From: Ecdyonurus torrentis | Taxonomy: Eukaryota > Arthropoda > Insecta > Ephemeroptera > Heptageniidae | Assembly: GCA_949318235.1 (NCBI GenBank) | Contig: OX439134.1 | Coordinates: forward strand, 21,846,408 to 21,910,407 | Reading direction: 5' to 3' | DNA length: 64,000 bases | In this document: in pieces, positions 13,023 to 27,581 of the stretch | How the letters are laid out: each line of letters begins with the position of its first letter | Numbering within the stretch: position 1 is the stretch's first letter | Translations under genes and position numbers: made by a program | The notes under the pieces: model-generated | Databases searched by the model: none | What the model was told of the DNA's origin: nothing | The model's input: only the letters and a program-made list of their open reading frames with translations

Positions 13023-13870
13023 TATCTTTTTGAAGATCCTTATCCTAATGTATCACTGTGCAAAATTTCAGACTTTTCTTTCTTTACAATTTTTTATAAT
13101 CAAATCCCACATTACCTGATATCCTACCTTAAATGTTATTATAACTTTATTAAGATAATATTTATATTAAATATTTATATGAGGTAGCTTCTTTACAATA
13201 ATAATATTATAGTTAATATTAAATTAAAATATTTATGTTTATATTATTTTTGTAGTTAAAACAAAAAAGCATAAATTCATTCAAACTTTACAGAAATAAA
13301 TATTTGAAAACCTCGATACAGAAATAAAAATTAAAACAAAAAAATATATACAAACACCCCTTCCTTTTTCCATGACAATCACGAAAAATTTCTTTTCAAT
13401 TCTTATATACAAAAGATTTTTTTTTTCAATTACTTAAAAAGCGATTTCAATAAACGACAACAGCAAGTAGCTCGATGTCTAATTGCAAATATATTTTATA
13501 TTTTACTTTATTCGCGACTAAAATGCATACTTCAGTACTTCATGCTTGATAAAATGCGCAATTTATGGAAATATAAGCAAAAATGTAATAGAAGAAAAGG
13601 CATACTATCATTAAACTAAAAGCATGAGTATTTATATGACAAAAATATTATAAGACTTTTTTTTTTATCAACCAGCATGCTTCAAAATACTTAACTTTTT
13701 TTTTTCTTTTTTACCATATAATATGTAAAAAGGAATTTTTTCAAGTGAAAATTTCGTTGCATGAATGGTGGTATACGTTTAAAACTCAAATGCTTCAATT
13801 AATATTTAGAAAAAAAAAAAGTAATAAACAAAAGACGATATTTTTCCCCTTCATGATATACGTATTCAAA

Positions 13871-13963
<93 letters not shown>

Positions 13964-14482
13964 GTATTTTTCATATTTTCTATATTATTTCTCAAGTATA
14001 TTCAGCTATATAATTACCAGATTTTTAAAAAGAGAAATTCAAGTATTAGATATAAATATCATTACGCTTTTACATATATATTTTTTTAATAAATACATAA
14101 GCAAGCTTTTCAACTTATATAATTTATATTTTTTTATAATTTTTAAATGTATATATATTAATGCGTATTACTAAAAAGACAAACTTTCTTTTAACAAATT
14201 TTTATTTCTATAAACGAAACTAAATATAATTTTAAGTGTGCTAAAAAAAGTTAGATACAAACTAAAATCATTTACATTTGATTTTATATATACTTCCATA
14301 TTCAATGATGGGGGGGCTATTGCGTACACCAAGCTCATACTAAAGTCAAGATGCACGTATTATTATTAGTCATGGTTAGTTTACACTATATCTTGAATAT
14401 AATAATATATCAGTGTTTATTTTTTATATTTGTAATTTGTTTATTTTTAATTATTTATTTCATTGTTTTCTTTTTGTATAGT
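13023..14482. other. Gene-free AT-rich stretch
   Basis: Outside the CT array this is low-complexity A/T sequence with T runs. Nothing gene-like on either strand. Confidence 0.5.
13872..13961. repeat. (CT)n microsatellite
   Basis: Perfect 90-bp CT run. Confidence 0.92.
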
Positions 14483-14826
14483 GAAAGCCATAGACCATGC
14501 ACATAAAACAACATGTGCTTTTAAATGAGTAAATACGAAATGGAATCTTCAAAACTGATGACAATTTTTACCAGAATGTTAATGTAGCCCCACAAGAGAG
14601 CGTGAAAAAACTGTAAAGTATGCAATTTGAGTGAAAATTCATGTTTTTGACGTCAGAAACATGCAAAAATTAGTATGAAAATGTTGAGTGGGATGCATAA
14701 ATCGTATTTTCTGATCACTGCTACGGAGCTACAGTTGGGTTTTCAGACAAACTAAAGTTATTTATGTAAATCCCACGAAGTGTTTTGTGATATAAATGTT
14801 TATGTTTTTCTCTGGTCTATTCTTTT
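14483..14826 (+). mobile_element. Family D TTAA MITE copy
   Basis: GAAAGCCATAGACCATGCAC to CTGGTCTATTCTTTTAA. The left TTAA is lost (GTGA). Contains TTGACGTCAGAAACATGC. Confidence 0.85.
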
Positions 14827-15065
14827 AAATTTAAACATTAATTGGCAAAATTAATCAATACAATAATATAATAACATTGAACGAAATAACAAAAATAAGT
14901 ATAAAAAAATGAAACCAAAGCATAACAAGTATTTTAATGACAGTTCAATATAAATCAGTCAAGGTCACTATTATTACTAAAATAAGCCAAATTAGAGTGG
15001 GAGATATACATCAATATCGTCAAATTTATTGTAATACGAAAACTCTTTCTTTTATATTTTGAAAA

Positions 15066-15275
15066 CGGACACAAATAAATATGTGTATAATAATTATGCA
15101 GCTCATTTTCAGCATAATTTGTTCAATACAGCATAATGCTATATTATATTTCATAATAACTATGTTACAAGGCATGAATATTATGTTGTAGAGCATAATT
15201 ATTTATGTTGTTATAATTTATGCTATATTGACATAATAAATGCAGCATAAATTACGGAATTTGTTCTTTTGGTGC
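15066..15275 (+). mobile_element. Family B AT-rich MITE copy
   Basis: ACGGACACAAATAAATATGT ... CAGCATAATTTGTTCAATAC ... CAGCATAAATTACGGAATTT. Repeated GCATAA/TTATGC pairs make it partly self-complementary. Confidence 0.7.
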
Positions 15276-15308
15276 ATCATGGGAAAAGAAACGAAAATCG
15301 ATGATAAC

Positions 15309-15597
<289 letters not shown>

Positions 15598-15899
15598 AAT
15601 GGCATGGGAGCGAGCTTGTATCATATAATGAAGTTATCAACCCTCAATCAAATATCTTGAGAAGTACAAGTAATTCAATTGTAAGTTTCCATTATTTCTT
15701 AACATTCTTATTTTATGTTTTCGTTAAAAAAAAAAAAAAAAAAATGTCTATTGTATGCATTAAAAGTAAAATTTAATTATTTCATGAGACGGAGTGACAT
15801 TAAATAAAAGCATCGCGCTGCGTAAAGTAAGTGAGTGAGTAAGAAGCAGTCATCTGTCTCTAACTCCGCTTTTATATTCATTAAAAACTTAAAATTAAG

Positions 15900-15901
<2 letters not shown>

Positions 15902-15938
<37 letters not shown>

Positions 15939-16011
15939 TCTATTGGTTTACGAAAGAGAGTATGAAAATATCTAACAGAGCAGAAAGACAATCACATTTT
16001 CATCAGCAGCC

Positions 16012-16082
<71 letters not shown>
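15902..16082. repeat. (CT)n then (GA)n pair
   Basis: CT run at 15902-15934 and GA run at 16012-16082, complementary and about 80 bp apart, so the pair can fold into an imperfect hairpin. Confidence 0.88.
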
Positions 16083-16084
<2 letters not shown>

Positions 16085-16797
16085 CCCTTTATTTTCTTTC
16101 TTTTCTGATCTTTACTTCTTTTATTTTAACCGCCTAATGTTCATTAGTCGTACTCAAGGATTGGCTTAACTTCATTTCATAAAAAATACCCCCCTTATTT
16201 TTATATTATTTATCAAAAGTCTTCATTAAACTGTACACGTGGGGGGGAGGAAGAGAATAAAAAGTAAGAGGGAGAGAGGGGGGTATATTGCAATCTTGTG
16301 TAAGCCGCATGCATGACAAAATCATTTGCTTATTAAGCATTTTTGTTTTGTACTGTCAAACATATACGTATATTGAACAAAAATATCTGATTCAGCAAAT
16401 CTCCATTCGTTTCCCTTGTCATTCATCATAAAAAATATAAATATTTTAAATAAAGAATTATTTGAATGTTTTTTAATTACAACTTACCTGAAGGGATTTG
16501 TCATTTTTTTTTTAAATAGTAAAATAATTTATTCCAGAGGATTTATAGAGACGTATATATATAATATTCTTATTGTTAAATGACAGCCACTTTTCAAATT
16601 AAAATGATGAATACAAGTTATTATATACGATGTATTTATCAAATAATTTGTATTACTGAGGGTTTATAAAGCATGAAATTAAAATAGCATGATGAATGAT
16701 TTATTGTATTATCGTGCACCAATAGGGTGGTTAATATTGCGCACGTCCACCATATTTAAATATAGATAGTACTTGGCAGAAAATTATTCTGCACATT

Positions 16798-17105
16798 TTA
16801 AAGGCGTAGAACACAAAAAAAATTGTATAATCCTAACAAACCTGAAAATCAACGTTGATTTGGCCGTAGTCATTGATTTCTAATTGATTTTCCATTCACA
16901 AAATAGCACGAGCGGTCATTGACGTTACAGCTCACTTGTTTTACACGCGCGTGGATCAGGCAAGCTGTGAATTCATTGACCGCTCGTGCCATTTTGTGAA
17001 TGGAAAATAAATTAGAAATCAATGACTTTGGACATGTCAACGTTGCTTTTCAGGTTTGTTAGGATATTACGTAATTTTTTTGTTCAAGTTGTTCTATGCC
17101 TTTAA
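16798..17105. mobile_element. Family I palindromic TTAA element, copy 2
   Basis: TTAAAGGCGTAGAACAC to GTTCTATGCCTTTAA. Arms match over about 130 bp, including AAAATAGCACGAGCGGTCAT and its complement. Here the CRE octamers are altered (TGACGTTACAG, GAATTCATTGAC). Confidence 0.9.
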
Positions 17106-17639
17106 CTGTTATGTTATATGTAATCACTTTAAAATATAGCATAAATTATGGTGTTATGCATAAATGTTACTGTATTCAGTTATTATAATTATTACGTAGC
17201 TATTTTTGTACATGTACTATAATAGGGAATACGTGTTTTTTTTCGAAGAATTATTGTCATCGCTTTTTTAAATTTTTTTTTCTTCTTCTATTTTTTTTTG
17301 TAAGTATATTTTATATTTTATTATTTTTAATAATATAATAATAATAATTTTTATTATTTTTGACATATTTTTAATAAGTTATTAATGGTACTGAATATTA
17401 TATTTAAAATTTGACATTTATACGTTAAAATTTGAATATGGTTTACGTAGTAATATTACAAACAAAATGATGATAAATTTGAATGTTATTTATTTGTTAT
17501 TCTAATTATTTTATATACCATACATAAGCACTTGTTAAACTAAATTACAGTTTATTTTTAACACTAACTATAGTTTGTGCAAATATTTGAAACTAGGTTT
17601 ATATTTGAATGTATATATACATACATTGTTAGCTGAAAC

Positions 17640-19257
<1,618 letters not shown>

Positions 19258-19500
19258 TATTATTTTATTTATTAAACACCAAGGTGTAATTATACATATA
19301 TACATTGCACTCTACAAATCTACAGTTTTGCATATTGACTTAATGATAGGGTCCGAGATGGATAGTGAAGTAAGTGGTACCTAGTACAGAGGCCACCACA
19401 TAACAAACATACACATTTATCATTACATTCATGATATTCTTTAATCGGATAGATTACATGATGGAAACCATGCACCGCATAACGGGTAATAACATGCCTG
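19258..19500 (-). repeat. Interspersed repeat EE, copy 1 (retroelement 3' end-like)
   Basis: The plus strand starts TTTATTTATTAAACACCAAG and continues TTTTGCATATTGACTTAATG, GATAGGGTCCGA, AAGTAAGTGGTACCTAGTAC. The same string recurs at 57592-57830. Read on the minus strand it ends in TTGGTGTTTAATAAATAAA, which resembles the A-rich 3' end of a non-LTR element. No coding part is seen. Confidence 0.6.
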
Positions 19501-19517
19501 TCTGTACAGTTTGGGCC

Positions 19518-19715
19518 TACACTAATAAAAATAAATAAGTATATAATATGCTATAGCCCATTTTCAGCTTAATCCATGGTATATTCATAATAACGGTTAT
19601 AACAAGCATTACTATTGTATATACTGTATAATTATTTATCTTGTTCTAATTTAACATTATTTATGCTATAATGACATAAATATAGCATAAATTATGTAAT
19701 TTATTCTTTTCGTAC
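19518..19715 (+). mobile_element. Family B AT-rich MITE copy
   Basis: AATAAAAATAAATAAGTATA ... TTTATGCTATAATGACATAA ... ATTATGTAATTTATTC. Diverged in the middle. Confidence 0.65.
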
Positions 19716-20505
19716 ATTTTTACAATAAATTTGAATTTTATATGAAGTAGAAAAAAATCTAAACTAACTAAAAAAAAAAAAGTAAGTCTGATTAATTCAG
19801 GACATGAAATTTGAAGTAAGATTTTACAATTTTCCTGACCACTATTTTTTTTTTAAGCTAAATTTTAAACAATCTTAAAATGCTTCTTTTCGTGTGTGAA
19901 AAGTTGAATAAATTTGTATCCTGTAGTATAGGCAAATAGTGTGTCTGATATGTAACTCAGGTTGCCTACTTTACACAGTTCTAAGGGTAAATCATCATTA
20001 ATCGTTAGAAAACTGATATTTGTACTCAGTAAAATATTTCCATATTATTTGATATAAAAGTTGTGACATGTACAGCCACTGAGAAGTGATAAAATGTCAC
20101 ATAATCCCGAGCAGATGTCACTGCAAACCATGCTACAACTTTTTAGCATCCAATGTAGTTGACCAATCAAAAACTTCCAGTCTCTTCATTGGTCCATTCT
20201 ACAATAATGTCATAAAAAATTCTCTCTTTTTGACTTTTTTTTTTATATTTTATTTTATCTGGGTTGATATGTGAGTAAAAAAGTTAGGATAATGTCCATC
20301 CATCTAACTCCCACTCTCGTTTTAGAAGTCCATTTTTTTTTATCTTTTAAACCCTTGGAGATTCTCGCTTCTTTTGTGATTTAAAGAGATGTTTGGTTTT
20401 GATTTTAGTTTTTTTATATAATATGTCGTCTTTTTTAGTCGAAATTATTTTGAGAGTTTTAATAGGTGATTTCGTTTAGTATACCAGCTGTTGAAAGTAT
20501 TTTCA

Positions 20506-20510
<5 letters not shown>

Positions 20511-20591
<81 letters not shown>
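20511..20591. repeat. (GA)n microsatellite
   Basis: Perfect GA run of about 80 bp. Confidence 0.92.
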
Positions 20592-20593
<2 letters not shown>

Positions 20594-20784
20594 ATGAAAA
20601 GGTTCGTGCTTTTGTGCACTATATAAGTTATAAGACCAAACAAACCACTTTATGATAAAATACAAAGAAAAAAAAAATGAGACCAACTTTGACCGTCAAT
20701 TTTTATTAAATAAATTTGAGTATTTTTAATTATATTTACTAAATTGAGATAATTATGCATCTAAGTTTCTTTCTTCTGCAAGGA

Positions 20785-21012
20785 AAACATAAAGTATATA
20801 CATACAAATTAATCAGTTACATAGATGTAACTCTTCAGTGCAAACCAATAACTTGGTTGACAAAAGTTTAAATAGTAACTTGTTAGTATAAACGTAATTT
20901 CTTCAGAGATAAATAGTTAGCTCTGCACATCTTAAAAAACTTTTTACACAATATCTATAACAAATTTATTATAAAAAAAGTATAAATAGTAAATCTTTAG
21001 TTTTTCTTTTCC
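20785..21012 (+). mobile_element. Family FF element, uninterrupted
   Basis: GGAAAACATAAAGTATATAC to TTTTCTTTTCCGTGT. Repeated (A/T)AATAGTAACT.TTTAGT motifs occur inside. It reads GCACATCTTAAAAAAC at the site where the 22.7-kb copy holds G. Confidence 0.75.
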
Positions 21013-21430
21013 GTGTTCATGTGTATAATATTAAAGCTGGAAACGATCAAAGTTCTGCAGCGATTAGACAACAAGTTTTTGTTTTTGTTTATTTTATTTT
21101 TTGTTTGTTTAAGGCATAACTTAAAAGGCCAACGTGAAAAATTTGATTCACTAATTTTGAAATTTTTATGTTTTTCAATATAAAATAAGGCTTCAAGCTA
21201 ATTCCAATAAAGATATTCTCTTTTATCTGATAGTAACAAGTTCTAAGATTGTTATATTATTGGTCTCTAGCTCTTTTTATTGATTTTCATGTGACATCAA
21301 AGATATGTAGGCCAAGTTTTTAATTTGCGAGACGAAGTTTGTGCCCAACCTGCACACCAATGGCATGTAATCATAAACAAAATATTTAACGTTGATACAG
21401 CAATGAATTACATAGCAATAAACTAATTGC

Positions 21431-21774
21431 TTAAAGCCATAGACCACATAAAACAACATGTGATTTTTAATAAATAAACATGAAATGGGATCTTCAAAAC
21501 TGATGACAATTTTTACCAGAATGTTAATGTAGCCCCACGAGAAAGCTTGTAAAGACTGTAAAGTATGCAATTTGCGTGAAAATTCATGTCTATGACGCCA
21601 GAAACATGCAAAAATTAGTATAAAAATGTTGTACGGGTTGCATAAATAGAATATTCTGATCACTGCTACGGGGCTACAGTTGGGTTTTGAGACAAACTAA
21701 AGTTATTCATGTAAATCCCATCAAGTGTTTTGTGATATAAATGCTTATGTTTTTCTCTGGTCTATTCATTTAAA
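21431..21774 (+). mobile_element. Family D TTAA MITE copy
   Basis: TTAAAGCCATAGACCACATA to CTGGTCTATTCATTTAA, intact inverted ends. The CRE is altered to ATGACGCCAG. Confidence 0.85.
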
Positions 21775-22574
21775 AGGAAATTCTGAACCTGAAATTTGAA
21801 ACAAGATTTACAATTTTCCTGACCACTAATTTTAAACAATCTTAAAATGCCTCTCGTTATATCTAACTATATAAAACAGCTTTCTTCCAGTTTTAAAGTC
21901 CGTTGATAAATATTTTGTCCCATATATGGCTGCTAACTGCTGTAAACAAAAACAAAGATGAAACAACAGCAAAAGTTGAACAAAACTTTTATTTTTAATG
22001 TTAATCAAAGAAAAGTGAATGCAACACGTGATATATGGAAAATACATACCCCGCAAAAAGTTTATTTAACTAAAAAAACGAGATATTGTGATATGTAAGC
22101 TCAAGACTGCGAATTCGAGAAAGACTGGAATTATTCTAAATACCGTGAATAAGTTTTTCTTTTTAGTTTTCTTACTGGCGAAATTTCAAATCTTTTCTCA
22201 AAATCAAACAATTAATATGATTAAAATAATAATAATAATAATAAAATCATAAATTTGTTGTTGTATACGTGGCTCAAAATTTGAAACTCCTTTTTAAATA
22301 TAGGCTCAAATAAAATTCTTAATTGTTGTGCGGTCTTCCTAAAAAACAACTAATTTTCATGAATTATTAAATAATAAACAACATTTTTTTTTGGCAAAAT
22401 TCTACATCATCCACTGTTTTTTATTTTTATTTTTTAATTTTTTTTATATTGTTATTTGTTAAAATCTGTAAAAGCCTAGTTAAGCTGCAGACACGTGTTT
22501 TGGTGTTATGACTGACCATTTAACATAAAATAGTTAAAAATTGTTTTCTATTAATTACGTAATTCACTAACACG

Positions 22575-23128
22575 TAAAACGTAAATTATACAAAATTATT
22601 CCGTTACATAGATGTAACTCTTCAGTACAAACCAATAACTGAATTAAAATTTTTTAATTAAACAGTAACTTTTATTAGCATAAACGTTATTTCTTCAGCT
22701 CTTCATATCTTAAGGGAGTAGGGTACTAACCTTATATCTCAAAAACTAGAACGTGTTTTGGGTCTAAATTTGGTGTCATTGTGTAGCTAAGGGTCACACC
22801 TAGCCGTGATAAACATTTCATGATGTTTGACCGTCTCGAAAAAAAGAAAAAAAATTATTGAAATGAACATTGGGCCTTGTGGGCTTATAAAATTTCAAAA
22901 AATCATTTAAAATTAATTTGCACGGTGACCCCCTAAAATTTTTAAATATTTGAAATTGTCTCAAGCGAAGTATCATTGTGCAAAATTTTAGATTTTTTTT
23001 AACGATAAAAGTTTGAGTCTAATGGCCGACGTTGGTCCCCTACTCTCTTAAAAAAACTTTGCATGACAAATTTTAAATTTATTATAAAAAAAAGTATAGT
23101 AACTTTTTAGTTATGTTTTTCCGTATGT
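22575..23128 (+). mobile_element. Family FF palindromic-end element split by G
   Basis: GTTACATAGATGTAACTCTT ... TTCTTCAGCTCTTCATATC on the left of G, then AAAAAACTTTGCATGACAAA ... TTTAGTTATGTTTTTCCGT on the right. Collinear with 20785-21012. Confidence 0.75.
22711..23051 (+). mobile_element. Family G TTAA element, nested, copy 1
   Basis: TTAAGGGAGTAGGGTACTAA to TCCCCTACTCTCTTAA, about 340 bp. It is inserted in an FF element exactly at a TTAA. Two related copies (20935, 12210) carry the same TTAA without an insertion. A reversed second copy lies at 45408-45720. Confidence 0.88.
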
Positions 23129-24150
23129 AGCTAACTGCGACGAGGCAATAATTAAATATTTTACATGTGTGTTTACATTACAATACGAGTACTTGTTATC
23201 TTGGGTTATATAGTTTATATATGTAAAAAAAAAAAAAAATAATAATAATAAAAAAAATACCCCTTTGAGGCTAAATTTCGTCTTCTAAAAAAAGTACTGT
23301 CGTAACGTCGTAACTATAAAAAAAAAACTCATAGAAAATTAAGCCTTGGAGTATACAGGTTTACATGACACAAGGGTTGAAATTCCAATTACTTTTTTTC
23401 CCAGTTATGATAATACTATTCTAAGTCGACGAATTGCTACGAGGCAAACGTAATGAGCGTTTCTTTCTTTTTGTTCTGAAATAAAAAGTGTGTATGTGTG
23501 GGAGGGGGGGGGGTGTTGTCCTGCAAGAGCTTGATTGTTTCATCACGATGAGGTAGGTATTGTTGTCACACACACGACGAGCAAGCACTTGCACAAGTCA
23601 ACACCATTGTTGTTCACGAGAGAGAGCACGTATTGTTGTGCTGTACAATAATATACTTCTTTCTTTGCATTGTTATAATATTATAGAACAAATAATGGTT
23701 CTCTACCAATAGAGGTTACTGGAGTATAGCGTCATATAGCCAATCACAGGTGTGGCCTGGAAAAAGACGTACTCAAACTATAGTTTACTATTTTATACTT
23801 TAGCATTGCGAGGCTATAGCATCCTCTATGCGTGTTTGTGAGAAAACTGCTGAACTGAAGTATGAACAATTTAAATATAAGGAATATTACTTTTTTTATT
23901 ACAAATTTGACAGCAAAATTTTGAATTTTGATACAAATTATTGACAAACGTATATAAATAATGTCTCTTAATGGTAATTTTTATCATTTCTTTTTATTAT
24001 TATTACGTATAATCAATGTAATCATATATAAAAAAAATGTCTTATTATCATTATCAATCATATATAAAAGTGTGTCGATTATTTAAAACATTTACTATAT
24101 TATACTCGCATCTGACTCAACTATATGGAGTATTATTGAAAACAGTTGAT
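23129..24150. other. Gene-free stretch
   Basis: A/T-rich with a GT/G-rich patch at 23488-23515 (ten G in a row). No ORF with recognisable homology. Confidence 0.5.
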
Positions 24151-24460
24151 TATAGGGTGTATGCATTCATGTTAAAGTCAACACCATGTTGGATAACTCA
24201 ATAACATGGGTGGCATAGGACAAAAAATCATTTTGCCTGTTTAAAAACACTATGCAATATTTTTGAGAGCATTGATGTTGTAAATATGTTGAATTATAGT
24301 ATCTCAAGTATGTGAGAAAAATAACAATAACAAAAAATTAATCAATTTCCCAAAGAAAATTGGCTTAAATGAAGTTTGTCCTATGCTGAGCAATGTTGTT
24401 CACTACTCCAGTATGGCCTCCGAGCGCAATATATATGACGTCATCCGCATACACCCTATT
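24151..24460 (+). mobile_element. Family A MITE copy
   Basis: Starts TATAGGGTGTATGC and ends GCATACACCCTA. It is nearly collinear with 11714-12012 over its whole length. Confidence 0.85.
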
Positions 24461-24799
24461 GAGACAGCAAAATTTGAATTTCTAACTCTACAAAACAATA
24501 TATGTTTTAGTTAAACATAGTTATAAATAAAAATAAATAAACTGTTAAAGAAATAGTTCGATACATTTAAAACTAAATTGAGAGTTCTAATATTCAAAAG
24601 TTGACCTGTCCTGTAATTTTTATTATTCTATTTAAAAGTTAATTGTAACTCTGTAATACAAAAATACATGTTTGAAAAAATAGAAAAATGAGACAATGAG
24701 AAAAAAAAAGGGCTAAGATTTTTTTTTTAAATGAGATCTTCTATGATAATCTACCATCAATACTTATAAATTTAAATAATGATACATTATTTAAATACT

Positions 24800-24992
24800 A
24801 TATCGATCTTGTTGCGAAAAAAGGCCTATCTCGTATTTTGTCAGGGGAAGCAAAAGGCCTATCTCGTTTTTTGTCAGTGGAAGCAAAAGGTCTATCTCGA
24901 GCGCCATCTACATAACGTTCGGGAACGAGATAGGCCTTTTGCTTCCACTGACAAAAAACGAGATAGGTCTTTTTTCACAACAAGATCGATAT
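24800..24992. mobile_element. Iterated-unit hairpin J, copy 1
   Basis: Ends ATATCGATCTTGTTGCG / CACAACAAGATCGATAT. The arms are made of 33-bp units beginning AAAAGGCCTATCTCG and ending GGAAGC, two and a part on the left and one and a part on the right. A conserved spacer CGAGCGCCATCTACATAACG, TTCGGGAACGAGATAG lies between. No ORF of note. Confidence 0.85.
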
Positions 24993-25695
24993 GTATATCT
25001 ATTTTTTAATATATAAAGAATATTATACTTTATCCGAATACTTTGATATTGAATATTGATGTATACTTATGTTTTCCACATGCACACTCAAATTTGGAAC
25101 ATTTTGCTGACTAAATTATGACATTCTGCATATGAACTTAAATTAACGTAGATCAATGTATTTTATTTACTATTAATATATTAATTGTATAACTAATGAC
25201 TATAGACCATCAATGCTTGTTGAAACAAACTTAATGTTACTATCAACTGCCTGAGTCAATAACATCTATATTATTGCTAATTTATTTCATACATATGGGA
25301 GAAAATTTTCCAAAATTCTTACTTCAAAATTTTTCATAGTAAAAACCAACTACAATATTACACACACTGAATAAGATGCTTTGTCAGTTCCCAACTTTCA
25401 GTCTAATCTCACAAATAAATCTCAGCATGAATAATATATTAAAATAAAAATATTTCCCTAGGATGTCATCGTAATATTTAAATTACATTAACAGCTTTCT
25501 ATATACAAACTTGTAAACTACGCAACGAGTACATTTTTTTCTTCTTCTTCAAGATTCTGCTAACATAAAGTGTAAAAAAAAAAAATAATAATAATAATAA
25601 TGAATAAAAAATAAAATAAAAAAAGGTACGCGTCTTCACATTTTTTTTTCTCCCCTCTCGTCTCCTTTTGCTTCTTCTTTTCCAAGACAAGTTTG

Positions 25696-25708
25696 GTTGC
25701 TAAGCAAC
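25696..25708. promoter_or_regulatory. RFX-type X-box GTTGCTAAGCAAC
   Basis: A perfect palindromic X-box half-site pair. CCAAT-like TCATTGGTT and TTATTGGGCG lie 320-400 bp to its right. No gene start is visible nearby, so the function is unproven. Confidence 0.3.
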
Positions 25709-26537
25709 GCCAGAGCGAAGTTGTTTTTTCTTCTCTTAAAGGCGAGAGAAAAAAGCTGCTTATAGAAATACCTGTGATATAAATAATCGATTATTTTTTT
25801 AAGTAGTCGTATTTTAACTATATAAAGAAAATGCTATGATCGATTGTTTTTAAGTAATCGTTTCATAACAATATAAAAATGCTATATTTATAATGCACGA
25901 TAGTAAAAAATATGATCGAACTAAAGTTAATTTTCTCGTATATATATCAAATGTTGTCAAGTATATGGTGACGTATTTCTCAGCAAAGTGATGACGAAAA
26001 TTCGTTATCACACTGGCTGTCTCTCATTGGTTCAATTTTTGTACCTCTTAGCTTTTTAATAACCCTCTTCAAAACACCAGTTTCTTATTGGGCGTAAAAT
26101 ATTATAAATCAACCTCGTATATGCATTCATTTTTTTAAATAGAATTTTATATCTTTTTTATATATATATATAAAATATAACAAGTATTTTATACAGCTAA
26201 AGTACGCGTGAATCAACTTAAAATATAATTAAAAAGAAAAAGGTATATATGTACACTGAGGTTTCATATAATTTTTACCTCTTAAGTTTTAATAAATCAA
26301 CATTCACATCAATAATTTTTAATTTACAAGTGTGTCTAGAGGCCACATTTTAAATTTTATATCAATACAATTTTACAAAGTAATGAATTATTAATATTTT
26401 ATATCAATTAATATAAGATGCATGAGCAATATTTTTGCGTCAATAATTTATTAAGTACATTACGGAATATACCATCATTAATTATATATACATATATATA
26501 TATACATACATATATATATATGTATGGGAGAGGGAGG

Positions 26538-26538
<1 letters not shown>

Positions 26539-26602
<64 letters not shown>
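26539..26602. repeat. (GA)n microsatellite
   Basis: Perfect GA run, preceded by short (TA)n at 26483-26522. Confidence 0.92.
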
Positions 26603-26606
<4 letters not shown>

Positions 26607-26771
26607 TGAAGCTAGCTGAACGCTTTGTATAATATACTGATAAATGATAATTACATATAATTAAGAAACAAAGCCATTCTTCTGTTTTATACCATTTATG
26701 TAAAATTTCTTGTATTATTTGAGACTACGGCACATGAGAAAATAAAGTATAATTTAAAGGGGGGGAAAAAC

Positions 26772-26839
26772 ACTGGATAGGAAAAGTTCATATAATATTT
26801 TTACATATTTAAAAATATTATGAACTTTTCCTATCCAGT
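26772..26839. repeat. Short near-perfect hairpin upstream of SRP19
   Basis: ACTGGATAGGAAAAGTTCAT, AATATTTTTA and its complement around a short A/T loop, 68 bp in total. It could be a tiny MITE or a pre-miRNA-sized foldback; no second copy was seen. Confidence 0.6.
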
Positions 26840-27477
26840 AATTTACTAATAATTATAACATAAAGTAATAATGAATAAAATGTTGTCAATAATAATAATA
26901 ATGAATTTTTTTAAGTTGACTTTTCCTCTTTTTGATAAAAAATTTACAAATTCAAAGACCCATTTAAAAATTATATATAATATAATAATGATTATATGAA
27001 GAAAAAAGTTGGGTTAAATAAATAACAAAAGTGCATTATGCAGTATTTATTCTGTGGACTTAGCATATGGTGAAGATATGTCATAGTTTAATCCAAATTG
27101 GTCTAGATAGCTTTTGTAATTATGTCTCGCCTATATATAATTAAAAAGTCTGCTTATAGAAGGATTGCCGACAATTATAGCCCACACAATATATACGCGC
27201 GCACACACAAAAATATATTATAATTATACTAAATTCATTTTCATATTTTCTCTTGCAGTTTTGATTTGAAAGTTATCTATTATCAAATATGCTGTTTATT
27301 ATCTGTGTGCTAGCAACAACAAACTGTAAGACTTCTGTCTCTTCACTATGCTAATAGTAATAATTGTATTTATTAATGTTTTCAGAAAACAAGAATAAAG
27401 AAAGATAAATTTTGAACAAATAATTTTCCCTCACTTTCTTGAAATCTTTGAAAATAAAATTCATGTTAGTTCATAAA

Positions 27478-27531
27478 ATGTCCGCTCAGCAGCAGCACCT
27501 CCTTGCTAAACTTTTACCAGCAATAATTTGA
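27478..27531 (+). other. Possible 17-codon upstream ORF before SRP19
   Basis: An ATG at 27478 opens a 17-codon frame (MSAQQQHLLAKLLPAII) that stops at 27529-27531, 50 bases before the SRP19 start. It matters only if the SRP19 mRNA begins upstream of 27478. The transcription start is unknown and the GCCAG before 27561 may be a splice site, so this is tentative. Confidence 0.2.
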
Positions 27532-27581
27532 AAATTGTTGTTTTCTGTGATTCTTGCCAGCTGGCAGATTTGCGAATCAAT

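Noticed and set aside
13745..14089. Open frames with Ser-Leu or Arg-Glu repeats (also 5.4, 20.5, 29.3, 63.0 kb)
   Set aside because: Translations of CT/GA arrays; no flanking conserved protein.
24800..24992. CRISPR-like array (33-bp units)
   Set aside because: Units are adjacent without spacers, arranged as an inverted repeat, in a eukaryotic genome with spliced genes.
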